Notes under the pieces: generated by a model
Told to the model about the DNA's origin: nothing
The model's input: the letters and a program-made list of their open reading frames with translations, nothing else
Databases searched by the model: none
Program-made: the position numbers and the translations under genes
Shown: one piece after another, positions 23,811-35,717 of the stretch
Layout of the letters: each line of letters starts with the position of its first letter
How positions within the stretch are numbered: the stretch's first letter is position 1
Origin: Cylicocyclus nassatus
Taxonomy: Eukaryota; Nematoda; Chromadorea; Rhabditida; Strongylidae
Direction of reading: 5' to 3'
NCBI GenBank assembly: GCA_958299035.1
Contig: CATQJL010000305.1
Span: 72,756,792 to 72,820,791, forward strand
DNA: 64,000 nucleotides

Positions 23811-24979
23811 AGAGCATTAGTTCCTGAAAGTGTAGAAAGTAGAAAGTGTCGACTTTGCAAAAACGGAAACCGAGGGAAAAATAACAGCACTGTATTTCGA
23901 TGCACTACCCGCTCCAGTGCCGAGTTTTGCCCGGAGGACGCATCTAGTAGAATAAGTTTATGCTCGATTTTGCGTGAGAAAGGATCTCAGTCTACATGGG
24001 AAGGACCATTACCAATTTGGAATGCAATGCCTCATCAAGTGCATCTTAATGAGTTGATTTCAAAATACTTTTATATTTGCTGAAGAGATCTCTGAAAAAA
24101 TGTACTGAAGTTCTAATGGATGGTGTCTTTTCTATAATAGCTTGGGAGAGCATTTCCGACATGATGTTGGTTGCACTAACTGCAAGGAAGGGACAGATTT
24201 AAGAGAGACATATTTTCTAACTGTTATTTGAATTGCTTTGATTGCTGCCCCTGCCTAGAAAAATGCCCCTGAACCCGTGCGCGCAAGCCATTCTTACATG
24301 CGCTCGGACGAGCTTGCGGTTCTTCTCCTACCGTCAGGGGCGGCATGCCACCACGTTGTAAACATAAGTCCCGAACGACTCTACGTCTCTACCCGCGGGG
24401 AGAAGTCCAGTTCCAAAATCAAAATGAAAACCCCTGGAAAAGGCTGGTTTTCGACATTTTCGTGCTGTTCAAGATGTATTTTCGATTTCAGCGGGTCGAA
24501 TTACCTTAGGTAAGCGGATAAACTTCAGTTCGAGGATTTGCCGAGCCACTGGCTTTAAGGTCAAAAATATGCCAACGTTTTTGCTACTGCACTGATTGAT
24601 TTGACACTACCATCACACCGATTTTCGGAATAAAAAATGTTCAAGGCGCTTCGTTACAAGCTGTTCATTAGAAATTAGAACGGATTGATGCTCAGCGTCA
24701 CAAACTAAACAGCGTGTTTTATATACTGTGTTGAACACGAGCAAAAGATCATGTAACGCTAATGTTTTGAAATGGAAGTGTGCAAACGAAAAAGATGTGT
24801 CTATACATCGTTGACCTCAGATAGCAGAACTTCCAATACGTTCTGTCACTTCCTAGACCTTGGCCTCGAGAATTTATCTCTCATGGATTTCATAAACATT
24901 CGAGTTGAACTGGGGGTGAGCGGAGTTTTTTTTACGCAGCAATAATATGTCGGCAAAATTTCTCGCTTCACACATCTTG
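23811..24979. other. Spacer with no recognised gene
   Basis: The region near 24270-24400 is GC-richer, with an open frame at 24277-24513 (+) that I cannot identify. No element ends seen. Confidence 0.4.
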
Positions 24980-25185
24980 TACAGTCTGCTCCAATCCTAA
25001 CCAGGCCAAAATTGGCCGACGGAAGCCCGCGTCGCTAGGGTTTCGCGGTCACGCCCACGGCCTGCTTCTCTGCCCCTCTCTTCTATCTTTTTGCTCTCTC
25101 CGACAGCGCGCATATGCAGCGCAAACCGCTAGCGCTGCAAATCTACGCCGACGGTTCGGCCTGATCCCGATTGGAGCAGACTGTA
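24980..25185. mobile_element. Short TIR element (MITE), about 200 bases
   Basis: TIR TACAGTCTGCTCCAATC at the left, GATTGGAGCAGACTGTA at the right. TA at both ends may be the target duplication. The interior is GC-rich and has a second inverted block ('ggccgacgg' near 25014 against 'ccgacggttcggcc' near 25148). Confidence 0.85.
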
Positions 25186-26397
25186 TTGTACATGCAAATT
25201 GTCAGGGATTTCATAAATCAGAGTTGAGTTAGGTGAGGAAGTTTGGATTGTGTATTCGAACAGAAAGTGATTGTTTGTTCAGAGTGAAGGAATTTGCATA
25301 TTCAAGGGATATACCCGGTGTAGTTTTGAAGGTCACAATTATCAGCAACCACCTGGTACCTAACTAGCACCGTATACGGGGCTGATCTTTCGGTGCAGAA
25401 TCGCGCACTCCAGCAATGCAACACACGATTTTGCTCTAACTTCAGAGTTATAGTTACTATGAAAATTGGGGAGGGTTTTAGGAGTTGATTAAGATTTTCT
25501 GGCCCTCTGTTTTGTGATACACTAGTGATTTTTCTTCATATGTCCAAAGCTGTTCAGTTTCCGTATACTATTTTTATTGTGCAAAAAAATCCTGAAAGAA
25601 ATAGAATAGTATGTTAAGAAGAGTCAAGTGAATTTGACTTAGGCTAAAATACCACGTCCCATGATGTTTGATCACTCTAATCAAATAATGTCTATATTAG
25701 AAGGTTATGTTCATACAATGCACACTTGAAATTACTGGGCTGATGGAGCAAAACTACACACATTTCGGCTATGCAGAAAGCGTGTTTGTTGTTGAGACTA
25801 ATTTATCGAGCCGAACTTAGCGACCGCGCTGTAGTGTCTTTAGTGTCTTTCGCTTGTGTGTGTTGTGTGTTGTGTGTGCGTGTGGTGTGTGTGTGTGTGT
25901 GTGTGTGTGTGTGGTGTGTATGTGTGTGTGTGAAATAAATGATATTTTTGCTTAGGAAAGGAAGAAGGAAAGAAAGGAACGATGACTGCCTGCTCTCCGA
26001 AGAGCCTTTTTATATGTTCTGCCTTTTATACGCATGTACGAACTGAGTTTCTTCTTTGCACAGCTGGTTGTATAAGATTTTTTGATATTGGGCTATATTG
26101 GATGCGTTTTTCTATTCGCATCACGAGTTTGCTGCAACATAGTCGCCTTTCGTTAAACTGAGCTATAAGCCATGACTCAGTATTCCTTTGCTTAGTGAAT
26201 TAAGCCAACCAACTACTTTTGAATCAAAGCTTGGTGACTGGCTGTGGCAACGAATGTGTGCTCTAAAATGCGCTTACACATTTCTTAAATTCATCTTAAA
26301 GGTTCTTGCAATACAATTGTTTCAGATCCATAAATCTCGTCTCCTGATGATTTGTTATGGGAAGGATGGTCTTGCATTGGCCCACCTAATGCAAGTA
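25186..26397. other. Spacer with GT microsatellite
   Basis: A GT-rich tract of about 75 bases lies at 25855-25932. No gene or element end is recognised elsewhere. Confidence 0.5.
25855..25932. repeat. (GT)n microsatellite
   Basis: Interrupted GT repeat with TGTTG and GCGTG interruptions at the start and an uninterrupted core near 25888-25912. Confidence 0.95.
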
Positions 26398-27004
26398 TTA
26401 GGTTGTCCCATAAGTCTTTTCATTTTTGAATTTCTGCTGTAAGTAATCACTTTTTATTCTAAATAGACTCCAAGACATCACTTGATAAAGCAAAGCAAGC
26501 TCTATAAGATGGCATTTATGCTTTTGCACCAACTTCGATATACCTCAGTTTTGAGACCAAAATCTAAAAAGTTTCAGATGCCCAGAAAATTGAGATTTTC
26601 TCATATCATCGTCCAGAAAAGTCCTACAGACCAACCCCTCACTTGCTCACGCATATACACCCCACATCAAACACTCGTATGTGCTATTGCCGTATTTTTT
26701 TATTGCTAGAAGTCAAAAAACCGAAAATTTTCATGTTTTTGCCAAAACGATGTTGCGCTGTTTTTACACGAACAATTGTATACTACGCCCCTTAGAAGTA
26801 CAACCGTAAATTTTCAGCTCTCTATACGCTCTGGTTTCCGAGAAATGTTGAGTTAAGCGTGAATAATCTAAGTGAAAAGCTAAATTCGATATTTCTCGTA
26901 AACTATAGCTTCTAAAGAGCTAAAAATTTGCGGTCGCACTTCTAAGGGGTCGTAGTATACAGTTGTTAGGTAAAAACAGCACAGCATCACTTTGATAAAA
27001 ACAT

Positions 27005-27300
27005 AGTAAGATCTGGGCCCAATAGATATTCACTTTACTAGTAGACGATACAAAGTGGTAATAATATGATTTACTAGACACAATGCATGAAGGTATAGAG
27101 TAAACAGCAGAGGTTGGTGCAAGATGATCTGTAGGTGAGCGTGCCGCTCTGCAGCTCGGGGTTCCGAGATCTCTCTTACAGTCTCATGTTATCTGTTATA
27201 TATCGGTTGGTAACCATTATCAGATCGTTCTCAGCTATGCTGTTTGTAGAAATATGTCAACATCTGCATATGCCACCGTGGGTTATCGTTCCCTCTTACA
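27005..27300 (-). repeat. 3' LTR
   Basis: 296-base repeat near-identical to 29609-29904. On the minus strand it begins TGTAAGAGGG and ends CTTACT, so the termini are short inverted repeats rather than a strict TG...CA. Confidence 0.9.
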
Positions 27301-27361
27301 CCTCCCCATTTTACCCAAAAGTCCTGAAGGGACTTTCTAAGAGTTTGTCGTGACAGTTTAT

Positions 27362-28015
27362 TTATCTTTTTCCGGGACATTGGATTCGAGTGCACCAATA
27401 ACAAAAGCGGAGTCTCTTGCAAAAGATAAGAGAAGAGCTGGCTGTCTTGTAATTCTGGTTATAGTCATCTGAATTTGGGTTCACGACCCTTGGGGAGAGT
27501 ATTGGCTCATGAGGAAGCGTGAAAGTGAACGTGTAACGACGTAAGTGTTGAACTGCACTGCAACTGCAATCCCCTGCAATCCAATACGGTTTGAGGGTAT
27601 ATCCCGACAAGTAAATGTGGTGTCCCTCCGGGTTGCAGACCGCTACTTGGGGCAAGGTGCTTTTACGAGTGTCAATGGCGTCAAACTTGTCCGTAATCCC
27701 CTTGAGAAGCGCCGCACTATTGTTATTGAAGCGCTGTACTAGCCGCGAGGTGTTGTAGTGCGCATCGTACCACATATTAGCAATGACGTCGGATGTTGCA
27801 TCCCTAAGAGCTTCGGCATCTCGACCATGCACCGCATCTGAATCCCCCACAATACCTACTGTAGCTCTAAGAGTGACCATCATTTTATCTGGAGTTGCTA
27901 TACCTGTACCAGTGTCCTCTACGGGACCAGTAATAGGTTCTAAGCTCTGTGTTTGGGTAACTGCGACCCCTGTATCAACCGAATGGGCACGAGAGCGAGT
28001 CACCGGAGGTGCCAT
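27362..28015 (-). CDS. Gag-like protein of the LTR element
   Basis: An open frame of 217 codons on the minus strand. The likely start is the ATG at 28015, giving an N-terminus MAPPVTRSRAHS; the frame stays open to 28150, but that upstream extension is hydrophobic and less likely translated. The basic, proline-containing start is like gag openings of nematode LTR elements as I recall them. The middle (about residues 70-130) is Asp/Asn/Arg-rich; the C-terminus has scattered Cys (CYWC) but no clear CCHC knuckle. It would form the particle component. The frame lies entirely within the LTR pair and runs in the orientation implied by the primer site and purine tract. No pol follows, so this copy depends on others to move. 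Confidence 0.6.
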   Translation of the reverse strand: MAPPVTRSRAHSVDTGVAVTQTQSLEPITGPVEDTGTGIATPDKMMVTLRATVGIVGDSDAVHGRDAEALRDATSDVIANMWYDAHYNTSRLVQRFNNNSAALLKGITDKFDAIDTRKSTLPQVAVCNPEGHHIYLSGYTLKPYWIAGDCSCSAVQHLRRYTFTFTLPHEPILSPRVVNPNSDDYNQNYKTASSSLIFCKRLRFCYWCTRIQCPGKR

Positions 28016-28649
28016 TCGAGGAAAGAGCGCAAGAAAAGTACGATGGAAAACGAAGAATATGTGAAATGTGTCTTCTTCTAACACTGCCATGTATATATAC
28101 GGGTCCGTTATCAGATAAGAAAAGATATGTAAACATATCCATAAAAACAATTTTCTCCGACCCTTATCTTCTGTCTATCTCATGAGAAAAACATAATTTT
28201 CCCCTATGTTTATATCTCGCAAGTTTCCCAAGAGCTGTATCTGGGAATGCGATCACATCGCCAACATAAACATCGAGCCGCCGCGCCCGCTGTTGATCTC
28301 GCGGCTCCTTACGCGTGAGCGTTACATGCGCCTCTAGTCGCGATGAATAAGGAGAACTGTAATTGCATAATCACAATGCACCAAAACCTAACTATCTGTT
28401 CTAACTACGAACGCTCCAGTACTCTATCACCGGTGTTTCTCGCAACACGTACACACTCATTACTCCAATTTTACAAATGCTTCATAACTGTAGCTTTTCT
28501 ACTAGCGTTCTTTTCAAATTTCTCAACACGTTCACCATTTCAACATTTAACGCCCTGTCGTCGAGCCTTCACTCATGAGACAAATATGATGATTACAAGT
28601 GAATTGATTATGCATGATAGAGCCTTCATGTCATAGGAGCATAGGGGGG

Positions 28650-29020
28650 GGGGGTCGTATCCGACACTTGTGTGCCACAGCTCTTGTTTGACTCTGGGTA
28701 AGGTCCCATGTATATAAACTTACGAGTTTTCCAAAAGCTGTTTGGGATTTCCATATCTGGACAAGTATCCCCCGTTGTTAGTATCAGAATCTGGACTTGG
28801 GCAACTACGACCCCGGTACTGGTGAATGCATATTAACTGCATGAACCCGAGAACGAGTCATCGGAGGTGTCGTGCCAGCAACGTTTCAAGAACGAATGGA
28901 GGGCTAAGCTGTGAAGGATATCTCTTTCTTTGCGCTATGGCACTTATATGTGAGAATTATCAGATTAGGGAAGTATGTAAGAGTTATGTTGTTATGTAGC
29001 TATTATCTCAAAACACTCGC
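28650..29020 (-). pseudogene. Second, decayed gag 5' region
   Basis: Read on the minus strand, 28880-28800 gives PPMTRSRVHAVN, closely resembling the start of the gag frame at 28015. Flanking blocks also match: 'ttcacc/catgtatata' and 'gttttccaaaagctgt' near 28690-28740 parallel 28083-28240. The copy carries early stops. It shows an internal duplication or nested fragment inside the LTR element. Confidence 0.55.
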
Positions 29021-29608
29021 ATATTCAACATAAACATCAGATTGCGGCGTTTGATGTTTATGTTCGCCTCACTCATCAAATATGCGCTTTACTATAAAAA
29101 AAAACTTGGAAATCTGTGATTGCATAGTTACAATGCACGAAACCCGTAAAACATAAAAAAAGAAAAAGACACCTAGCAACGTGACAATTTATTTTGCTCG
29201 AACCCAAAAGCGGTTTTTATCGGGAACCACCCACTAACTACTTTTACTACAGCGCGCAAAACCAATCCACAGGGAGCTACGCTCTACCTGGACGACGTCA
29301 CAACCAATCCTCAGGCCTGGACCACACAAAACCAATCCTCGGGGGAATCCATCTCAACCCGGACTCTGCTACAACTCATCATGGAGCCACTCTCTACTTG
29401 AACTCCAAACACAACCAAGCTTCTCTCAGCCTGGACGCATGCGATTTTACAAGTAAAAACAAAAGCAAAAAGTTTGGGTACATTAACAGTAATACATTAT
29501 CATACGGAAAGTTATTCAAGATCGTTCGCTGCCCACTGCGGAGCTAAACACACTTACTAAACAAATACTCACCTCACATCCAACTTGCTGTTTGCACTCG
29601 CTGCTACC

Positions 29609-29904
29609 AGTAAGATCTGGGCCCAATAGATATTCACTTTACTAGTAGACGATACAAAGTGGTAATAATATGATTTACTAGACACAATGCATGAAGGTAT
29701 AGAGTAAACAGCAGAGGTTGGTGCAAGATGATCTGTAGGTGAGCGTGCCGCTCTGCAGCTCGGGGTTCCGAGATCTCTCTTACAGTCTCATGTTATCTGT
29801 TATATATCGGTTGGTAACCATTATCAGATCGTTCTCAGCTATGCTGTTTGTAGAAATATGTCAACATCTGCATATGCCACCGTGGGTTATCGTTCCCTCT
29901 TACA
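29609..29904 (-). repeat. 5' LTR
   Basis: Near-identical partner of 27005-27300. The adjoining internal bases, read on the minus strand, give the probable primer-binding site TGGTAGCAGCGAG (T from the LTR). Confidence 0.9.
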
Positions 29905-30244
29905 ACATGCAAACTTTCGGTTTCTTGATTTCTAGCTAATGAAGATACGGCAATAGCACATATGAGTGTTTGATGTGGAATGAATATGCGTGAGCGAGTG
30001 AGAGATCTGTAGGATTTTTCTGATAAGATATAAAAAAATTTCAATTTTTTGGGCATTCGAAACCTTTTAGATTTTGGTTTCAAACTTGAGGTGGATGGAA
30101 GCTAATAAAAAAGCATAAACGCCTTTCCAAAAGCCTGCTTTGCTTCATCGAAAGGAATCCTGGAGACTATTTGGAACGTGGACGACTTATCACAGGAGAA
30201 AATCAAAAATGAATAGAATCATGGGACGACCTAATATAACAGCA

Positions 30245-30541
30245 TCAGAAATATATTTGACCGAGTCGTTTGTATGATATTCGTACTGCCATCCCTTGCG
30301 ACTTATATGATCTCTCTGTTTTCTTCTCGCTTTTTTTGATTGGATGCAGATGCACACTGTAAAGGGTACTGACGAGAAGGCGCCGATGCAGTATTACTTT
30401 AGCGGACGCGAACGCGACGCGCGTATCCTCATCGTTGTAGATCCTGCGCCTCATGCGCTCTGCGGCTAATAAAGCCGTGTTCGCGCCCAAATCTATTGCG
30501 CCTTCGTCATGCAGCAGCGTATATGTGTACGAGTAGTACAC
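30245..30541 (-). CDS. Unidentified open frame, possible exon
   Basis: Ninety-eight codons open on the minus strand. The N-terminal two thirds have balanced composition (motifs such as GAIDLGANTALLAAERMRRR) and high GC at third positions compared with surroundings; the last third is low-complexity lysine-rich and may lie beyond a splice donor. I do not recognise a family. Another open stretch on the same strand near 30660-30730 (REAKLEKMLLKHVCERGMW) may belong to the same locus, with a possible acceptor 'atattcag' near 30637. This is weak evidence: no domain and no proven splice pair. Confidence 0.2.
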   Translation of the reverse strand: MYYSYTYTLLHDEGAIDLGANTALLAAERMRRRIYNDEDTRVAFASAKVILHRRLLVSTLYSVHLHPIKKSEKKTERSYKSQGMAVRISYKRLGQIYF

Positions 30542-31647
30542 ATCCCCACAAAATAATGATTTAGTAAGGTGTCCGCTTCCTGCGCTCGTGCTTGTACATA
30601 TACCAGGTTGTGAAGATACAGAGGAGATTCCATTCTGAATATCGCGGCTAGGTTCTACTGTCTCCTAGGCCACATGCCGCGTTCGCAAACGTGCTTCAGG
30701 AGCATTTTCTCAAGCTTAGCCTCACGCCTAACTGGCCCGTCTTACTTTGCCGAGAAAAACCTAAAGCGCCCAAAAAAGCCCAAAAAAGGAGGAAAAAGCC
30801 CGAAAAAGCCCGAATGGACCGGAACGCAGAATCGAACTGTGGTAAAATTCTGACATTTTTTTGATGTGCAGATGACAGAAAATGAAGCAAAAAGACTCGG
30901 TTTGCGAAATCAACACACATGCCTTAGGGCCGCATGCATGAACACCCCCCGCCGGGAGGGGATCACAGCTTCAGGAGAAAGCTTTATATCCTGAAGCTGC
31001 AGATATTTGATTTTATGCTGTCTACATCTGTAAGTACTCCCACCATCCTTCACTATCACCTTGAACGAGAGCAAGAAGATACCAAGCCGCTTTTTTCAGC
31101 TTTTTGTTTGATCCCCTGATGATTCCCTGGGGCCGAACGTCGTTTCTTTAAAATAATTTTTCTTCTTTCAAAGTTAACAAAAACATTCCAAAATATCTAA
31201 CTCAACGGTGCTAAGCATGTTGCTGGTAAGAACAAATGAGTTTTTGGAATATCAATTGTTTTCTGATAAATCCCAACTTTCGACTTGTAGTTCATCGCAA
31301 AAATTTTATAACTTCGGAACAGTACTTGTTCTTACCAGGAACTTGATTAGCACTGTTGGATTAGATAAACAGCATAACACTTTGGAATGTTTTTCTTGAT
31401 TACGAAAAAAGAAAAATGACTTCAAAGAAAAGACGGCCGGCAGCCAGGGATTACCAGGGGATCAAATAAAAAGCTGGAAAATGCGGCTTGTACAGTTTCT
31501 TGCTCCCGTTCAAGATGTTCATAGTGAAGGATGGTAGGAGTACTTACGGATGGGTAGACAGCGTGAAATCCAGAAGTTCGCAGCTTCAGGATATGAAGCC
31601 TTTTTTGTAAGCTGCCATCCCCTCCCCGGCGGGAATGCATGCGGTCC

Positions 31648-32165
31648 TTAAAGGCAGCGTACACCCAAATAAGTTACCCAGTTTTCTATACCGTGTATAT
31701 ACAGGGCCCAGAAGAAGACCAACTGCGTTGGTCCGGTCTCCCAATGTTGCTTATGAGCGGAGAAAATTCGCCTGATATTTTTCATTCCGCCCTTTTTTTC
31801 CACTCCTCCTCCTTCGGACAAAATCCACGTCAGCGTAAGCTGCAGTCGCCGTTGCAGTTGCTGTTGCAGTGCTGTTGCAACTGTAAATGCAGTTGTAACA
31901 CTGCAGTTGCTTTTTGCGGTCCGCCTCCTTCAGAGACGAATCCACGACAGCATACCTGCAGCTGCAGCTGCTCCTCGCTGGCTTGCCGACGGGGTCAAGC
32001 AATTCAAAACTCGTCCTCCCTTTGAAGAAAGGGTCCTCGGGAATCGGGGGTTTTTGAGACTTCTGGAGATTTTGATGTCATAATTGTAATCAAAGGCATG
32101 GAAAGTCCCCCAAATGACAAAAACACAACAAAGAAGGCAAAATTTTGGATGTACGCTGCCCTTAA
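31648..32165. mobile_element. MITE with TTAAAGGCA termini, copy 1
   Basis: TIR TTAAAGGCAGCGTACACCCA at the left, with its complement 'ggatgtacgctgcccttaa' at the right. Related elements with the same ends lie at 44292-44643 and 61647-62294. Confidence 0.8.
31805..31985. repeat. CTG/CAG-rich block with 118-base direct repeat
   Basis: Many 'gttgcag' and 'ctgcag' repeats lie in 31840-31915. The block 'ctcctt..(a/g)..aatccacg' recurs near 31808 and 31926. The open frames here are low-complexity Cys/Ser or Thr/Ala tracts. Confidence 0.7.
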
Positions 32166-32270
32166 CGTCAAAACGGAGAAGGCTTTCGGCTCTTTCGGAC
32201 TTTTCTGAGCTTTTAGGGGGTTTTCGGATTTTTTCGGGCTTTTTTGGGCTTCTCTGGGATTTTTTCGACG

Positions 32271-33552
32271 AAGTATGACGAGTCCTTAAAAATACATTCC
32301 CACACTTTAGCTCTGAGTAAGTACCGTATCCTTCAAAGAGAAAATGCCGTATCTTTTAGAAGCGAACGCGGCGAGACACCCGAGCGAGGTAGCCCGCAAG
32401 CGCGCCGACCGTGACCTTCAGTTTAAAAGCCCTATCTGTTCAACTTCACATGACTTTAGGATTTCGCAGTCAACTCTAGACAACGGATAAAACTGTGGCT
32501 AATTGCAGCACGATAAGCCTTCAATTATTTATTTTTGGCATCTTCGCTACGATTACTTTATCCACATTTTCCGTAATAATCTTTAGCATATGGATGCCCT
32601 GATACAATCTCTTGCGCAAATCTCATACAATGAATGCGAGAGTTACTGTCCAATATAAGTAATTGTCATTATGTCTGTGGAAATGAAGAGAGCAGCAGAA
32701 GCTAGTCACAATTCTGTCGTTTCTCTGCGCTAAGCGCTTCTTCCGCAATTTGGCTTCTTGCAAACTATTTTTAGTCCACAGTGCAATACTGCTCAGTAGT
32801 TGTGACATACACACGTGATGTAGGGTCGATGACACTCAATCAAGTAAGTATCATGAAGCTTCGACTCGTCGCCTCTTCGTGGTGATAGATTCTAAAAGTT
32901 TCATCATTTTATTTTGTACTCCAATCAGCAAAATAAAATGATTAAATGATAATAACCAGCAGATAAATGTGTGAATCAATGTCTGTTTTGTCGTTTGAAA
33001 AGACAACGTGCAGATATGGTGAAATATGTAATTCAAGCTGTACAAGCGGTCCAAATGGGTCGGTTACTTCACGGGAGCTGCATCTTGCAGAGCTGAGTCA
33101 TGCCACACACTTACACAAGTGAAAAATGAAAAATGTCTCGTGTTTTTGCCGAAATTTGTTTGAACTTGGGAATTCTACATAGTATTCGTTTTATTGTACC
33201 GTGCAGTTCATGACGATTTCCATTCAACTGGCTTAATATTTTGACTCCTCGTCGTCCCGGAGGCTTAGAATTGCTCATGAAGCAGACATGTTACATCTTC
33301 TGTTGAACTCAGTTAGTTTTGGTCATGTTATAGATCAAATCCGCAAAAATTCAAGCACCAGGTGAACCCATCCTTTGTGTCACCGTTGTACGAAGCATAC
33401 GTACTAAAAGTAATTATCAGAAGACCGGAGATAAGTGCGGAAGCTGGAAAAAGAGCAGTTTTCTAGAGAACAAGTAGAGTAGAACGCTTACCTATTGCCT
33501 ATAGCTCCCATATTTCTACGAAAAGGAAGAAGGAGGCGATAATTCATTTCTA
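32271..33552. other. Spacer with no recognised gene
   Basis: A short piece near 33073-33125 ('gggagctgcatcttgcagag') resembles part of the dispersed repeats at 43098 and 55200. Nothing else recognised. Confidence 0.4.
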
Positions 33553-34339
33553 TTAGGTGTCCCAAAAGTAAACTCCATTTTTAAGTTAACTTAAGCCGTT
33601 TTTGTTTTGCTGACAGATTAAGGGTACTTTTTGATAAAGCGGAGCAAGCTCTACAAAAAGGCCACCAAATCCACAGTTAGTCGTAACGAAGGTAGAATTT
33701 GGACCAAAATATCAAAATTTTTCATTACCGAAAAAATCGGATCTCCTTCCATAAAATTCTTACGAACTTCCAAATTGGTCCTTATATATCATACACAAGT
33801 GTTAACCAAAAGCATATTTGATGGTTTTTTTGATGATCAATATTGAGAAACAAAGACGATTTGGAGGTGCCAAATTGCCAATTTTTTTCGGTTTTCTTAA
33901 CGCAAAATTTGGTATTTCTCGATCATAAAAGCTCATGCATAGGTGAGATTTTGAATTTATACGTAGTAAGGCTTGTAGTGTACAATGACATATGTGGGAG
34001 GAGCTGGAGGCGGAGTTTGCCATTTTTGGACTATCTTATTTTTCTCGCTTTCTATGCGCGAAGAAAATCCGGTAAAGGCATACTTGAGTACTAATTTGTG
34101 CCTACCTATAAAGGCCAAGTTGGAGATAGTAGAGTTCCTTCGCAAAGATCCGACAGGTGACAAAATTTTTTATTTTTTTTTCGATTTTGGCTTCATATTT
34201 TACATGGAATGTGATTTACGCTGCTTCTTGGAGATCATTTTGTAGAGCTTGATTTTCTCTTTCAAATGATACACTAAGTATATTAGGAAAACAAAAGCTT
34301 GATTGTTTAAAAACGAAGCTTATTTTTGAGACAGCCTGA
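33553..34339. mobile_element. Mariner-like fold-back element, family E, copy 1
   Basis: Left end TTAGGTGTCCCAAAAGTAAA; right end diverged ('ttttgagacagcctga'). The subterminal 'gataaagcggagcaagctct' near 33631 is matched inverted by 'ttgtagagcttgattttctc' near 34240. The internal block 'gtatttctcgatca' near 33911 is shared with the copy at 38646-42380. No transposase. Confidence 0.75.
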
Positions 34340-35717
34340 TAGTGTTTTCTTTGCTGAAACAAAACGAGACGAGTGTTTATTGAACTTCTGCCAAACTTGT
34401 GGTGTCAAAACTACTTGACTACGCATATTAGATACTTCTCCATCTGTCTCCTAGAATAAGCCTATTTGTCTGTTCTTGTCACTTGGTTTTGTTCGTCTTA
34501 CTATTTTTTTTGCCATAGACTTCGTATAGTAGTGGTATAGAGAATAGGCTCAATTTCAGGATACGGATTGAGTCTAATTATGGCTGAGGCTAGCTGATAA
34601 GAAAACGTATGGAAACGTATGATGGCCTGGTGCTGCGGGAAATGCTCTAGGCCGATTTCGCTTTGCTCTGAGTGAAGTACAAGCGAAAATATATAGTCTC
34701 TTTGAAAAATGTGACTTACGAGGAGATGTTCAGAACTTAGCCCAGCCATTCCAAACAAGGGGTATATCTTAGAACTCGCTTTCAAGCACTGATTACAAAA
34801 TTACTCTATTACGTGTCGATGACTATTTGGAAAGAGATGTGGCCGTCTAAACTTGAGAAGTCATTCAAACGAGTTCCAAAGAATATATGATAGTTCGTTG
34901 AAAGGAAACCTGAGTTCGAGAAACAGTGGCTATGGGTATCTTAATTGGAAGGACGCACGCATATACCAGAAACCTAAATATCCGCTTTCTAACCGTATTT
35001 TGTGGGAGATGCTTTACAGAATACTTGACAAATCCACATTTAAGCAGGCATAACTTTTTCTAGATAGTCGTTTGGCATATAACGAACATATATTTGACAT
35101 CAGCGTTACAAGGCAAGTCCGATGATATATAGTTTGTTTGGTATGACTATCTTAATTTCTGACAATTTCCTGCTTAGTGTTCTACAATGACGTTACGTTG
35201 AAGGCAGGTACCTTACAAAAACCACTGGCTGTATATGCCGTTAATACTTCATTTGATAACCGTATCATAACTCTAGAGTTGCAAACGAATGGATTTTTTG
35301 TTATATGATGCAGTGTCTGTGATAATAAAGGTCTTTAGCGAAAAGCAGAAAGCAAATACATAGACACAAACATAGACATATGGCACACGAGGTTCCAAAA
35401 AAATCTATAACAGTAAACGTTCAGATTCAGTCGCAGTTGAGTACATAGAAGGTTTCAATCGTTTTCTGATCATTAAAAAACTAGCATTGCTGGCTTACGT
35501 AATTCAAGGCATTGTTTGCATGCATGTGCATTGCCTAACAGAACTGCAGGCAGTGGCTTGTTTCAAAACAAATACGAAGGAACATTGTATAACCTGCATG
35601 CAAATAAAATTTGAAGAGGTTCTATCCGGTCAGTCGAGAGGCTATATGGAACAGTTCATTGTTGGCGAGCAAAGGGCATATGTGGCCATTTGCTAATCAT
35701 AATTCAGCATTTTATAG
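34340..35717. other. Spacer with no secure gene
   Basis: Several open frames of 60-95 codons occur on both strands, none recognisable. It could contain upstream exons of the weak candidate that follows. Confidence 0.35.

Larger units (their letters stand above)
27005..29904 (-). mobile_element. Deleted LTR retrotransposon (minus strand)
   Basis: Two near-identical 296-base LTRs flank 2.3 kb. Read on the minus strand, the 5' LTR is 29904-29609 and the 3' LTR 27300-27005. A purine-rich tract (AATGGGGAGG) abuts the 3' LTR. Just after the 5' LTR is TGGTAGCAGCGAG, a plausible tRNA primer-binding site. The insertion site 'acat' (or 'aacat') is duplicated. The interior codes only a gag-like product; protease, reverse transcriptase and integrase are absent. 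The near-identity of the LTRs points to a recent insertion. Assignment to BEL/Pao or Gypsy cannot be made from this sequence. Confidence 0.85.
26398..30234. mobile_element. Mariner-like fold-back element split by an LTR retrotransposon
   Basis: Left end TTAGGTTGTCCCATAAGTCT; right end ...ATGGGACGACCTAA at 30234. The left part (26398-27004) already contains one arm, the palindrome tip near 26860 and part of the return arm. The return arm resumes at 29905. Joining 27004 to 29905+ restores a continuous complement of the left arm (around 26700-26745). The subterminal 'gataaagcaaagcaagctct' block is present near 26483. No transposase. Confidence 0.85.
30740..32270. repeat. Large imperfect palindrome
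   Basis: Left and right halves pair over several blocks: 'aaagcccgaaaaagcccgaa' near 30796 against 'ttcgggctttttt' near 32235; 'gatcacagcttcagga' near 30961 against 'gcagcttcaggat' with flanks near 31580; 'ctcccaccatccttcactat' near 31038 against its complement near 31522; 'acattccaaaatatc' near 31185 against 'gatt...ggaatgt' near 31360-31395. The tip lies near 31280. A MITE (31648-32165) overlaps the right half. No transposase. Confidence 0.65.

Noticed and set aside
25856..25932. Z-DNA or regulatory role for the GT tract
   Set aside because: An ordinary dinucleotide repeat with nothing nearby to regulate.
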